This document shows positions 16,806-25,292 of a stretch of DNA of 40,136 bases, piece after piece. Numbering within the stretch: position 1 is the stretch's first letter; each line of letters begins with the position of its first letter. The DNA is taken from NCBI GenBank assembly GCA_018969485.1, contig JAGWYG010000024.1, positions 1 through 40,136 of the forward strand. The letters are read 5' to 3'. The stretch is from Chloroflexota bacterium. Its GTDB lineage: Bacteria > Chloroflexota > Chloroflexia > Chloroflexales > Roseiflexaceae. Made by a program: the position numbers and the translations under genes. The notes below the pieces were generated by a model that did not search any database, had not been told where the DNA came from, and saw nothing but the letters and a program-made list of their open reading frames with translations.

Positions 16806-16848
16806 GAGGGTGGTGCCAGTTCGCGCCTGTCGGCGGGAGGGTCTATCC

Positions 16849-17850
16849 ATGGATCGCATCACACTCGAATCGCCGCTCGACATGCATCTGCATCTGCGCG
16901 ATGGCGATACGCTCACGCTCGTCGCGCCGCTGAGCGCCGCCGACTTTGCCGGAGCAGTGGTGATGCCCAATCTGGTGCCGCCCATCGACGCGCTCGACGC
17001 GCTCGACGCGTACCGCGCGCGCATCGCCGTCGCATGCGATACCGCGCGTTTCAGCCCGTGGCTCACGCTGTTCTTCCGCGCCTACAGTCACGACGAGCTC
17101 GCCGCTGCGCGCCGTCAGATCATCGGCGTCAAGCTGTATCCCGAAGGCGTCACGACCAACAGCGCCGGCGGCGTGCGCGACCTGCGCGGCATCGATGCCA
17201 CCCTCGAGCACCTCGAGGCGCTCGGCATCCCGCTGCTGGTACACGGCGAGACGCATGGCTTCGTCATGGACCGGGAGCGTGAGTTCCTGCCGGTCTATCG
17301 GCGGCTGGCGCGGCAGTTCCCGCGGCTGACGATCGTGATGGAGCACATCACGACGCGCGAGGCAGTCGAGCTCCTCGGCGAGTATGACAACCTGCACGCC
17401 ACCATCACGCTGCACCACCTGCTGATCACACTCGACGATGTCGCGGGCGGCCTGCTGCAGCCGCACCTGTTCTGCAAGCCGATCGCCAAGCGGCCGGAAG
17501 ATCGCGAGGCGTTGCTGCACGCCGCACTCACCGGGCATCCGCGGGTAATGTTCGGCAGCGATTCGGCGCCGCATCCACGCAGCGCCAAGGAGGCTGCCGG
17601 CTGTGCCGCCGGCGTGTTCAGCGCGCCGGTCGCCCTGCCGGCGCTTGCCGAACTCTTCGCCGACCGCGACGTGCTGCCGATGCTGCAGCGCTTCGTCTCC
17701 GACAATGCGCGGGCGATCTATCGCGTCACGCCGCCACTGCGCCGCATCACCCTGGAGCGCGTGCCGTGGCGTGTCCCCGATCACTATGGCGCGGTCGTGC
17801 CGTTCGGCGCCGGGACCACGCTGGCGTGGCAGGTGACGGCACGCGCCTGA
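16849..17850 (+). CDS. pyrC: Dihydroorotase, class II (PyrC type)
   Basis: Third step of pyrimidine synthesis: interconverts carbamoyl-aspartate and dihydroorotate. The 333-residue length and motifs match the E. coli-type enzyme rather than the longer class I form. Metal ligands are His13 and His15 (DMHLHLRDG), the carboxylated Lys95 ([13 protein letters not shown]), His132 (LVHGET), the His in MEHITT and the Asp in GSDSAPH. GGGAGGG lies upstream of the ATG. It is a single gene with its own candidate promoter, convergent with the permease gene 12 bp downstream. Confidence 0.95.
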   Translation: MDRITLESPLDMHLHLRDGDTLTLVAPLSAADFAGAVVMPNLVPPIDALDALDAYRARIAVACDTARFSPWLTLFFRAYSHDELAAARRQIIGVKLYPEGVTTNSAGGVRDLRGIDATLEHLEALGIPLLVHGETHGFVMDREREFLPVYRRLARQFPRLTIVMEHITTREAVELLGEYDNLHATITLHHLLITLDDVAGGLLQPHLFCKPIAKRPEDREALLHAALTGHPRVMFGSDSAPHPRSAKEAAGCAAGVFSAPVALPALAELFADRDVLPMLQRFVSDNARAIYRVTPPLRRITLERVPWRVPDHYGAVVPFGAGTTLAWQVTARA

Positions 17851-17862
17851 TGCGCCGACCGG

Positions 17863-19074
17863 TCAGAGCCAGAGCAGCGCCAGCGCCAGGGTCAGCACGG
17901 TGATCGGCAATCCGGCGCGCAGGTACGCGCGGAAGCTCAGCGTCACCCCGTGGCGCGCGGCAATCTCGGCGACGATCAGATTGGCGACCGAGCCGAGCAG
18001 CGTCAGATTGCCGGCCAGCGTGGATGCGGCCGCCAGGACGCGCCAGCCGCGTGCCGGATCGTCGAGCGCCGGCACGACGTCGAGGAAGACCATCACCGCC
18101 GGGACGTTGCTGATCAGGTTGCTGACGACTGCCACGACCATGCCGAATGCCACCAGACCGTGCCGCGTCAGCGGTTCCAGCAGCCTCACGATGTGCTCCG
18201 TCACGCCTGCGACCTCGAGTGCGTGCACGACGACGAACAGGCCGCAGAAGAATACCAGCAGGTTCCAGTCGATCAGCCGGTATGTCCGCACCGGATTCAG
18301 CCGGCGCGTGAACAGCAGCGCGCCGGCGGCGATGAGCGCCGCGCCCGCAATCGGGACGCCGAGCCAGAATGCCACGCTCAGTGCCGCAGTGACCAGCAGC
18401 GCCTTGCGCAGTTCGCGGGGCAGGATGATGCTGCGGGCCGGCTCGGGCATGACGAAGCGCACAGCGCGAAACTCGTCGCGCCACAGCACGATGATCACCG
18501 CCCAGCAGCTCACCAGGCCGAGCAATGCCACCGGCGCCAGCGTGGCCGTGAATCCGGCGTACGTCAGGCCCGAGGCGCTGCCGATCAGCATGTTCTGCGG
18601 ATTGCCGGTGAACGTCGCCACCGAGCCGACATTCGCCGCCGTCGCCAGGCCGATCAGGTAGGGGATGGCATGCCGTTGCAGCCGTCGCGTCAGATCGAGG
18701 ACCAGCGGCGTCAGCATCACAACCGCAGTGTCGTTCACCAGCAGCGCCGCCAGCGCCCCCGCCAGCCCGATGATTGCCGCCAGCAGCGTGCGGGGCCCGC
18801 GCACGATGCGCACCAGCCCCCGGCTCACCAGGCCGAAGCCGCCGGCAAGCTGCAGGCGGCTGTTCAGCACCATCATCGAGAACAGCAGCGTGATCGTCGC
18901 CAGGTCGATGCCCGCGAAGGCCTGCTCCAGCGTCAGCACACCACTGGCCAGCAGGGCTGCGGCACCGATCAGGCAGATTGTCGCCCGATCGGCGCGGATG
19001 CCCGGCCAGCGGCCGAGCGCCACTCCCAGCAGCGTCGCGCCGACGATGGCCACCGTCATGCCCGATTCCATCAT
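17863..19074 (-). CDS. ArsB/NhaD/SLC13-type ion transporter permease
   Basis: Polytopic membrane protein of 403 residues from the ion transporter superfamily (CitMHS/ArsB/NhaD-like). About ten to twelve hydrophobic helices are visible; TAANVGSVATFTGNPQNMLIGSASGL is the helix-hairpin motif typical of this superfamily, and a related VSNLISNVPAVMVFL appears in the second half, indicating the usual inverted repeat. The transported ion (arsenite, dicarboxylate, sulfate or Na+/H+) cannot be fixed. ATGs at 19074, 19071 and 19059 are all possible starts. A weak -10 (TAGTAT, 19096-19101) lies just upstream. Confidence 0.82.
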   Translation of the reverse strand: MMESGMTVAIVGATLLGVALGRWPGIRADRATICLIGAAALLASGVLTLEQAFAGIDLATITLLFSMMVLNSRLQLAGGFGLVSRGLVRIVRGPRTLLAAIIGLAGALAALLVNDTAVVMLTPLVLDLTRRLQRHAIPYLIGLATAANVGSVATFTGNPQNMLIGSASGLTYAGFTATLAPVALLGLVSCWAVIIVLWRDEFRAVRFVMPEPARSIILPRELRKALLVTAALSVAFWLGVPIAGAALIAAGALLFTRRLNPVRTYRLIDWNLLVFFCGLFVVVHALEVAGVTEHIVRLLEPLTRHGLVAFGMVVAVVSNLISNVPAVMVFLDVVPALDDPARGWRVLAAASTLAGNLTLLGSVANLIVAEIAARHGVTLSFRAYLRAGLPITVLTLALALLWL

Positions 19075-19121
19075 CCCTCGTGGCGTTCCGCGACAATACT
19101 ACCCCGGTACGCATTCTGCGT

Positions 19122-19150
19122 TTGACGCCGCGCCAGGTTGCGGGTAGTGT
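19122..19150 (+). promoter_or_regulatory. Candidate promoter for secreted-protein pair
   Basis: TTGACG (19122-19127), 17-base spacer, TAGTGT (19145-19150), 63 bp before the start at 19213. The -35 is five of six; the -10 is weak. Confidence 0.35.
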
Positions 19151-19212
19151 ACCAGTAGTCACGCACGTTCGCCACGCCGCGGCATGCGGCGGCAAGGTCG
19201 GAGGAAGAGCGT

Positions 19213-19890
19213 ATGGTCACGCAACGACAGCGACGGTTCGGCTCCACGATGCTTCTCGTGCTCGCGCTGCTCGGCGCCTTCAGCGCTACGGCAGCCGCCG
19301 CCGCCGAGCCGGCGGCCACACCCACGCTCACCGGCAGTTTCACGCTCGTCGACGATGGACAGACGATCACCTACCAGGCCAGCGGCTTCCGTCAGCATGA
19401 ATGGATCGCGACCTGGTTCACGCTCCCCGACCAGTCGGTCATGAATGGGCCCAACTTCCGTGCCGATGAGCGTGGCGCCACGCCGATCGACATCCGCATT
19501 CCGCGTAACTCGGTCTCGGGCGACTGGGCGCTGACCGTCTACGGCCTCGAGGGCAAGTTGCCGCTGGTGGCGCGCTTCACCGTCACCGGCGTCGATCCAC
19601 CCCCGGTTCCGGCGGCTCCGCTGGTCGCACCGACGGCTGGTCCGGCGGGCAGCACGTTCCGCTTCACCGTCGGCGGGCTCGAAGAGTGGGAGATCGTCAG
19701 CTACTGGATCACTGCGCCCGATAGCACGATCGCCTATGCCCTGCCCGCGACGCTGATGGTCGGCCGCTACGGTGTGGCGACGCTCGATTGGACGCCGCCG
19801 GCCGGGAGCATGGCTGGCCGCTATGTCGTCACCATTCAGGGGCTCAGCAGCCATGTGGCCCGCGCCGTACCCTTCGAGGTGCAGCGCTAG
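19213..19890 (+). CDS. Secreted two-domain protein of unknown function, paralog A
   Basis: A 225-residue exported protein with a classical signal peptide (LLVLALLGAFSATAAAA, cleavage near 31). I do not recognise the family. The mature part holds two beta-rich repeats of about 90 residues, each with the same signature: W68-F-T-L-P-D-Q-S-V and W165-I-T-A-P-D-S-T-I, preceded by a hydrophobic turn such as YQASGF or FTVGGL. The overall shape resembles Ig-like or IPT-type surface domains, with no enzymatic motif. GGAGGAAGAG lies upstream of the ATG. A paralog follows 109 bp downstream. Confidence 0.8.
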   Translation: MVTQRQRRFGSTMLLVLALLGAFSATAAAAAEPAATPTLTGSFTLVDDGQTITYQASGFRQHEWIATWFTLPDQSVMNGPNFRADERGATPIDIRIPRNSVSGDWALTVYGLEGKLPLVARFTVTGVDPPPVPAAPLVAPTAGPAGSTFRFTVGGLEEWEIVSYWITAPDSTIAYALPATLMVGRYGVATLDWTPPAGSMAGRYVVTIQGLSSHVARAVPFEVQR

Positions 19891-19999
19891 GCGCTACCGC
19901 CGGACCACTGCCGGGGTGACGGGCCATCGAGCGTGCGGGCGCGTCGGCGTGGCTCGCAGCGTGCGCCAGCGCACCCGGTCAGAGCAAGGGAGGAGAATC

Positions 20000-20686
20000 A
20001 TGCACCAGTTCGGACTTCGACGCTGGGGAGTGCTGCTCGCAGCACTGCTGTTCGCAGTGGCGATGTACGTCGCTGTGCCGCAACTCGGTGGCACGGCGAC
20101 GGCCGACTCGGCGATCACGCGCCTCACGGGCGACTCGTCGATCGTCGAGGATGGTCGCCGCATCCAGTTCCACGGCAGCGGCTTTGCGTCGCGTGAACGC
20201 ATCTCGACCTGGCTGACGCTGCCCGACCAGTCGGTCATCAGCGGCGAGTACTTTTCGTCGGACAAGCAGGGTGATGCCATCCTTGATGTGCCGATCCCGC
20301 GCTACTCGATGTCGGGGACGTGGCACCTCACGGCCTACGGCATCCGCAGCCAGACGCCGGCGACCATTCAGTTCACGGTGCTGGGCGTCGATCCGAGCCT
20401 GGCCGCGGCAGTCAGTGCCGTCTGGCCGGCGCAGGGCCCGGCCGGCGCATCGTTCCGCTTCGTCGGCTACGGCTTCGGCAGCGAGGAATATGCCAGCTTT
20501 TGGATCACCGCGCCCGACGGCAGTATTCCGTATGCGCTGTCGCGCTCGACCCAGGCCGATGCCAACGGCACGATCGTCGTCGACTATGTCGTCCCGACTG
20601 TCTGGACGAGTGGGCGGTATGTGCTGACGATGCAAGGAATCAAGACCGGCACCGCCCGGGCGATCGTGTTCGATGTGACGCCATGA
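20000..20686 (+). CDS. Secreted two-domain protein of unknown function, paralog B
   Basis: A 228-residue paralog of the preceding gene, with a signal peptide or N-terminal anchor (VLLAALLFAVAMYVAV, possible cleavage after TATA near 36). The same two repeats occur with W71-L-T-L-P-D-Q-S-V and W168-I-T-A-P-D-G-S-I-P-Y-A-L, and each repeat starts with a G-x-G-F or G-Y-G-F turn. Conserved stretches shared with paralog A include DGRRIQFHGSGF/DGQTITYQASGF and [44 protein letters not shown] before the ATG is one of the strongest ribosome-binding sites in the window, suggesting high expression. Confidence 0.8.
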   Translation: MHQFGLRRWGVLLAALLFAVAMYVAVPQLGGTATADSAITRLTGDSSIVEDGRRIQFHGSGFASRERISTWLTLPDQSVISGEYFSSDKQGDAILDVPIPRYSMSGTWHLTAYGIRSQTPATIQFTVLGVDPSLAAAVSAVWPAQGPAGASFRFVGYGFGSEEYASFWITAPDGSIPYALSRSTQADANGTIVVDYVVPTVWTSGRYVLTMQGIKTGTARAIVFDVTP

Positions 20687-20705
20687 TGCTGCCGGCGTGC
20701 ACGTG

Positions 20706-20753
20706 GCAGGAGACTCTGGGCCAGTTCCGCGATGCGCTGGCGGGGTCTCCTGC
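20706..20753. terminator. Inverted repeat between convergent genes
   Basis: GCAGGAGAC (20706-20714) and GTCTCCTGC (20745-20753) are perfect 9-base arms; the 30-base loop has a nested CCAG/CTGG pair. It lies between the secreted-protein gene and the convergent M20 gene, a position expected for a two-way terminator. No T-tract flanks it. Confidence 0.45.
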
Positions 20754-20769
20754 GGCCGGGTGAGCGCGC

Positions 20770-22029
20770 TCACGCGTCGTAGCCGCAATGGTGCAGCGCG
20801 GTGAGCGCGAGCGCCTGCGTCGCCAGCAGCAGATCGGCGATGGCGACATACTCGTCGGGGCGGTGGGAGCGGCGCACATCGCCGGGCCCGAACAGTACCG
20901 TCGGAATGCCACCGGCGTTCACCAGGTGGCGCATATCTGAACCATAGGTCATCCCGGCCACGCGGACCGGCTGGTGGTTCAGCCGGTGCAGCGCCGCCGT
21001 GACGCTGCCGACGATCGGCGCATCGCTGGCGATCGCCGCCGGGGCAAACTGCCCACCCCACCACGTGACGACGGGTGGGTGGTGCCGGAGCCACGGATCG
21101 GCTGCCGCAGCCCGCGCGACGGTAGCTTCGAACTGGGCGCGCGCCGCCGCCAGGTCTTCGCCGATCGCCACGCCGTAGCGCCCCTCGGCGACCAGGTGCT
21201 CGGGCACCGATGAGGGCCAGTTGCCGGCGCTGAGCGTTCCGATGCTCAGCGGATATGGCAGTGCGTAGCCGGCGAACCGCGGATCATGCCAGGCGGCGTT
21301 GCGCTCGCGCTCGAGTGCGAGCAGTGCCTGGTGGATCGGAATGAACGCCTCGATCGCGCTGACGCCCTCATCGCGCACGCAGCCATGCGCTGCCAGGCCC
21401 GGCACCGTGATCCGAACGTTCAGGGCCCCGGCCTGCGCCGGTGCCACGATCAGTTCCGTCGGCTCGACCACGATCGCCGCGTCGGCACGGTGGCCGCGCA
21501 GCAGCGTCGCCAGCGTGCCACAGCCGCCGTCCTCTTCGCCGATCACGCTGGCGACGAATAGCTGGCCGCGCAGCGTGACGCCAGCGCGGGCGATCGCGCG
21601 GGCGGCGAACATCGCACAGCACAGGCCACCCTTCATGTCGACGGCGCCACGACCGTACACCCGCCCGTCGGCGATGGTGCCTTGCCATGGCGGATACTGC
21701 CACAGCGCCGGATCACCGGCCGGCACCACGTCGACATGCCCGTTCAGCATCAGGCTGGGCCCGCCACGCGCCTCGCCCAGCACCCCGACGACGCCGATTC
21801 CGCTGTGTCGCTCGACTTCCTGGCAGAAATCGGGATGGCGCCGCAGCGCCGTCATGTCAATCGACCACTGGTCGACTGCCAGGCCGCTGTGGGTCAGCGC
21901 GGCAGCCATCGCGTGCTGCATCGCATCTTCCTCGCCGTCGAGACTGCGGATGGCGATCATGGCACACAGCGTCTCGAGAAGTGCCGGCATATCGATCGCT
22001 GCCAGCACGCGATCTTCGACCGTCGTCAC
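20770..22029 (-). CDS. M20 family metallo-deacylase/peptidase (ArgE/DapE/ACY1-like)
   Basis: Di-zinc hydrolase of 419 residues. Ligands and catalytic residues are in place: His98 and Asp100 (NGHVDVVP), Asp131 (GRGAVDMKGG), Glu165/Glu166 (IGEEDGG) and Glu189 (VEPTE), with a C-terminal His in RRSHRPDEY. The family removes acyl groups from amino acids such as acetylornithine or succinyl-diaminopimelate; with no arginine or lysine genes nearby the substrate is open. The start is GTG 22029, with AAGGAG 9 bases upstream, rather than the longer open frame that runs into the intergenic region. An extended -10 (22148-22156) lies upstream. Confidence 0.88.
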   Translation of the reverse strand: MTTVEDRVLAAIDMPALLETLCAMIAIRSLDGEEDAMQHAMAAALTHSGLAVDQWSIDMTALRRHPDFCQEVERHSGIGVVGVLGEARGGPSLMLNGHVDVVPAGDPALWQYPPWQGTIADGRVYGRGAVDMKGGLCCAMFAARAIARAGVTLRGQLFVASVIGEEDGGCGTLATLLRGHRADAAIVVEPTELIVAPAQAGALNVRITVPGLAAHGCVRDEGVSAIEAFIPIHQALLALERERNAAWHDPRFAGYALPYPLSIGTLSAGNWPSSVPEHLVAEGRYGVAIGEDLAAARAQFEATVARAAAADPWLRHHPPVVTWWGGQFAPAAIASDAPIVGSVTAALHRLNHQPVRVAGMTYGSDMRHLVNAGGIPTVLFGPGDVRRSHRPDEYVAIADLLLATQALALTALHHCGYDA

Positions 22030-22147
22030 AGATTCCTGCTCCTTGTTTCGCCAGGCCATGCCGTCTGGCTGCTGGTGGCGCAGTCTGGGATGGCCTCCGG
22101 AGACAGCGCCAGGCCGCCGGCGCACGGCGGGCGGCTCGCCCACCGCT

Positions 22148-22156
22148 ACGATACCA
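22148..22156 (-). promoter_or_regulatory. Extended -10 for M20 gene
   Basis: TGGTATCGT on the minus strand, about 119 bp upstream of the GTG start at 22029. It belongs to the recurring TGGTA-type set. Confidence 0.4.
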
Positions 22157-22253
22157 CACGTTGACTGGCGGGGCCTGCGCCATACGTCCCGTTACGGTCG
22201 CGGTCAAGATGTGGGAGCCGACGCGCTGACCAATCGTGTGGGCAGCATTGCCG

Positions 22254-22522
22254 TCAGTCCTGTTCCAGCCAGGTGGCCGCCGGGGCAGGAGCGCGCTCGC
22301 ACGCGCCGTGCGGCGTGATCGTGGCGCCACGGTCGGCAGCCACGCCGGCCAGATGCTCCATCCGGCCGTCGGGATGCGCCAGCCAGGGACGGGCGTTCGC
22401 ACGAGCTACGCACCGGGCATCTGGCGCTGCCGCGCGTGCAGGCCCGTACGCTCGGCGGTCTGCTGAACGGCGGTCGTCACGATCCCCTGCACCATCGCGG
22501 CAATCTGTGGGATGCCGGGCAT
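22254..22522 (-). pseudogene. Decayed N-terminus of an IS4-type transposase
   Basis: An ATG at 22522 with GAGGAG 6 bases upstream opens a 38-residue frame ending in TTAVQQTAERTGLHARQRQM and stopping at 22406. One base out of frame the reading continues as ARPWLAHPDGRMEHLAGVAA, then ITPHGACERAPAPAATWLEQ, and stops at 22254. From memory, this order (QR-K-L-T-G, then W-L-A-N-P-x-A-x-L-E-x-L-A, then I-T-P-Q-x-x-x-x-R-F-T-P-A-A) matches the start of IS4-family transposases common in Chloroflexota. The rest, including the DDE domain, is missing, and no inverted repeats or target duplication are recognised. The intact ribosome-binding site fits recent decay. Confidence 0.55.
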
Positions 22523-22619
22523 TGGGCGCTCCTCTGGCTACCGTCGTGGCGTGGTACTCCCAATGATGCCGGCGGTGCGCCGCCGTAACCAGGATGCTAC
22601 CCGCGGGCGATCCACGGGT

Positions 22620-22808
22620 CGTCCCACCGTGCGGATGCCCGGGGTGATCCCCATCTCGGGGGTACGCGTGCCCAGCGAGGCATCGGATACGGCATTCCGC
22701 TGCGGCACGCGCACGTCCAGGGGTTGCGGGGTGCCCGGCCAGGGCTCGGGCGCCAGGCGCCGCAGTGGGCCAGGCACGCCGCGGTATCCCAGCATCCCCG
22801 AGCGCGGT
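22620..22808 (-). repeat. Dispersed repeat, copy 1
   Basis: Read on the minus strand this begins CGCTCGGGGATGCTGGGA and continues with a core around CCCTGGCCGGGCACCCCGCA and CTGGACGTGCGCGTGCCGCA, ending near a CCCCCGAGATGGGG stretch. It aligns along its length with 28328-28495 (+) and, for its first part, with 40045-40136 (+). Edges are approximate. Confidence 0.75.
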
Positions 22809-22930
22809 GGGGGCTCGGCGGCGGCGAAGCTGCCAGCAACAGCCAGAGCACAGAGTCTGAGGCAGCGTTTCAAGAACGCTGATGGGCGCCCCAGGTCACG
22901 CCCCGACGTCGCGCCAACACCCATGAATTC

Positions 22931-22939
22931 TGGTAGGAT
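22931..22939 (+). promoter_or_regulatory. Extended -10 for MFS gene
   Basis: TGGTAGGAT, 75 bp upstream of the start at 23015, overlaps the palindrome ATGGGACCCAT (22938-22948). The palindrome covers the expected start point and could be an operator. Confidence 0.4.
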
Positions 22940-23014
22940 GGGACCCATCACGCGCATCGATCGCCGCACGAGCCGTGCTCGCCAGTCGTCAGCGGCCGGG
23001 GTGACACCACCATC

Positions 23015-24283
23015 ATGACCAGCGATTCCGCCAGTCCCGGCAGCAGCACCGAAGCATTCGTCGCGCGCCACGCACGGCGCAATTTTGTGTTCAACGTCAT
23101 CGATGGCGGCGTGTTCTGGTTCGGCCTGAGCATGGTCTCGCGCTACACCGTGCTGCCGCTGCTGATCGAGCGGCTGGCTGGCGACCGTTGGATGCAGGGG
23201 CTGATCCCCACCATCCTCAACACCGGCTGGCTGCTGCCCGGCCTGTTCCTGGCGCCGATCGTCGCCAACCAGTGGCGCCGAAAACCGATGCTGGTCGCAT
23301 CGACGCTGTTCGAGCGCATCCCGTTCCTGATGATCGGCGTGATGCTGCTCGTCTGGCCCGGCGCACCGGCCTGGATGCTGCTCGGCGGCTTCTTCGCACT
23401 CTGGACGGTCCACTCGCTGGCGGCGGGCTTCGCGGCCATTCCATGGCAGGACTTCATCGGCCGGATCATCCCGCGCGCGCGCTGGGGCCTGTTCTTCGGC
23501 GCCCAGACCGGCTTCGGTGGCGCGCTGGGGGTGGGTGGCGCGGCGATCGCGACATACGTCCTGGCCACGCAGCCATTTCCGCAGAGCGTCGGCTATCTGG
23601 CGCTCGGCTGCTTTGCCGCGATGATCATCTCGTTCGCGTTCCTGCTCGGCACGCGCGAGCCGGCGATTGCGCCGGGGCCACGGCAGACGATCGTCGGGTT
23701 CTGGGCCAGCATCGTGCCGCTGCTGCGGCGCGATGTCAGTTTCCGGACCTACCTGTTCAGCCGGGCGGCGATCTCGCTCAGCCTCACCGGCCACAGCTTC
23801 GTCACCGCTGCGGCGATCGAGCGCTTTGCGCTGAGCGATGGCGACGTGGGCTGGTACACCGCGGTGCTGCTGGGCGCCCAGGCGGTGGCCAACATCGCCC
23901 TCGGCTGGCTGGCAGATCGCTGGGGCCATCGGCAGGTGCTGGTGCTGGCGACGCTCGTCGGCGTGGTGGCGATGGTGGCGACCATCGCCGCGCCGGCGTC
24001 ATGGTGGTTCGTCGCGATCTTTGTGATGATCGCAACCGCCCAGGCCGGCTATCAGATCTGTGGCCTGACCCTGCTGCTGGGCTTCAGCCCGACCACCGAG
24101 CGGCCGATCTACATCGGGGTGGCCAACGCGGTGCTGGCGCCGCTCGCGATCAGCGGGCCGCTGGCCTGCGGCTGGCTGGCCGAAGTCACCAGCTACGACA
24201 TCATGTTCTGGGCGCTCACGCTGATCGGCATCGCCGGTGCCGCAGTGCTCGGCTGGCGCGTGCGGCTGCCAGCCCACCCGTAG
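23015..24283 (+). CDS. Major facilitator superfamily transporter
   Basis: A 422-residue polytopic membrane protein with about twelve predicted helices and the MFS loop motifs, e.g. GWLADRWGHRQVLVLATL in the second half and a basic loop NQWRRKPMLVASTLFERI in the first. The N-terminal 20 residues are hydrophilic. The substrate is not evident; the nearest functional hints are weak. It ends one base before the convergent stop of the 2-hydroxyacid dehydrogenase. The ribosome-binding site is weak. Confidence 0.87.
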   Translation: MTSDSASPGSSTEAFVARHARRNFVFNVIDGGVFWFGLSMVSRYTVLPLLIERLAGDRWMQGLIPTILNTGWLLPGLFLAPIVANQWRRKPMLVASTLFERIPFLMIGVMLLVWPGAPAWMLLGGFFALWTVHSLAAGFAAIPWQDFIGRIIPRARWGLFFGAQTGFGGALGVGGAAIATYVLATQPFPQSVGYLALGCFAAMIISFAFLLGTREPAIAPGPRQTIVGFWASIVPLLRRDVSFRTYLFSRAAISLSLTGHSFVTAAAIERFALSDGDVGWYTAVLLGAQAVANIALGWLADRWGHRQVLVLATLVGVVAMVATIAAPASWWFVAIFVMIATAQAGYQICGLTLLLGFSPTTERPIYIGVANAVLAPLAISGPLACGWLAEVTSYDIMFWALTLIGIAGAAVLGWRVRLPAHP

Positions 24284-24284
24284 C

Positions 24285-25265
24285 TCACCAGGCCTCGGGG
24301 TTGACCGGATGGGGCACCGGCTGGCCGGTGAGCGCTGCGACCAGGTTGGTGGCAGCGACCGTCGCCATCCGCGTGCGCGTGGCCACCGTGGCGCTGCCGA
24401 TGTGTGGCACCGCGATGACGTTCGGCAGCGTGAGCAGCGGGTGGTCGGCGCCGATCGGCTCGCGCTCGAACACGTCGAGCGCCGCATACCCCGGGCGACC
24501 GGCGCGTAGCGCAGCATACAGCGCCGCCTCATCGACCACCGGCCCACGCGAGACGTTGACGAACGTCGCGTCGGGTTTCATCAGCGCGAACTCGCGGGTG
24601 CCGAACATGCCGCGCGTCTCGGCCGACAGCGGCACCAGCACGACGATGAAATCCGACTCGGCCAGCAGTTGGTCGAGCGGCTGGTGGCGCGCGCCCGTCG
24701 CCGCCTCGAGCTCGGGTGCCGGCCGGCGATTGTGGTAGGCGATGCGCATGGCAAAGCCCTGCGCCCGCCGTGCCACGGCGCTGCCGATCCGGCCGGCGCC
24801 GACGATCCCCAGCGTTGCGCCATGCACGTCCTGGCCCACCATGAACATCGGCGACCAGCTCGTCCACTGGCCGGCGCTGATCAGGCGCTGCCCCTCGACC
24901 AGCCGGCGTGCGCCGGCCATCATCAGCGCCCACGCCAGATCGGCTGTCGTCTCGGTGAGCACGCCGGGCGTGTTGGTCAGCAGGACGCGCCGTGCGCTGA
25001 GGGCGGGCACGTCGACGTTGTCATACCCCACGGCGACCGTCGCGACGGCGCGCAGCCGCGGTGCGGCGTCGAGCAACCCGGCGTCGATGCGGTCGGTCAG
25101 CAGGCTGAGCAGCCCGTCGGCGTCGGCGATCTCGCGCAGCAATGTCGCCCGCGGCACCGCGATTGCTTCCTCATCCCACAGGCGCAGCTCGCACGCCTGC
25201 CGCACAATCGCCAATGCCGCCTCGGGCAGGCGGCGAGTGACATACACCCGTGGTCTGGTCGTCAT
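24285..25265 (-). CDS. D-2-hydroxyacid dehydrogenase, glyoxylate/hydroxypyruvate reductase type
   Basis: NAD(P)-dependent enzyme of 326 residues. Rossmann motif GIVGAGRIGSAVA (153-165), then the catalytic triad Arg240 (NVSRGPVVDE), Glu269 (DVFEREP) and His288 (VPHIGSAT). TVAVGYDNVDV and the His-Ile-Gly-Ser-Ala end are typical of glyoxylate/hydroxypyruvate reductases (GyaR/GhrB side of the family). The start at ATG 25265 has AAGGAG 5 bases upstream; the in-frame GTG at 25271 would lie within that site. It begins 27 bp after the ppc stop on the same strand, so it is probably the second gene of a ppc operon, linking C2/C3 hydroxyacids with the C3-to-C4 step. Confidence 0.9.
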   Translation of the reverse strand: MTTRPRVYVTRRLPEAALAIVRQACELRLWDEEAIAVPRATLLREIADADGLLSLLTDRIDAGLLDAAPRLRAVATVAVGYDNVDVPALSARRVLLTNTPGVLTETTADLAWALMMAGARRLVEGQRLISAGQWTSWSPMFMVGQDVHGATLGIVGAGRIGSAVARRAQGFAMRIAYHNRRPAPELEAATGARHQPLDQLLAESDFIVVLVPLSAETRGMFGTREFALMKPDATFVNVSRGPVVDEAALYAALRAGRPGYAALDVFEREPIGADHPLLTLPNVIAVPHIGSATVATRTRMATVAATNLVAALTGQPVPHPVNPEAW

Positions 25266-25292
25266 CGACACTCCTTGCCGGGATCGTGCCCG

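Larger units (their letters stand above)
22030..23014. other. Long intergenic region with repeat, IS remnant and promoters
   Basis: The 985 bp between the M20 and MFS genes hold, in order, the M20 extended -10, the IS4-type remnant, one copy of a dispersed repeat (22620-22808, -) and the MFS extended -10. I see no intact gene. A 22-base-scale palindrome is absent apart from ATGGGACCCAT at 22938-22948. Confidence 0.6.

Noticed and set aside
22538-23929. A 463-codon minus-strand open frame
   Set aside because: It is mostly antisense to the MFS gene and then enters the dispersed repeat. The repeat-coded part is noted as a finding, but the whole frame is not a gene.
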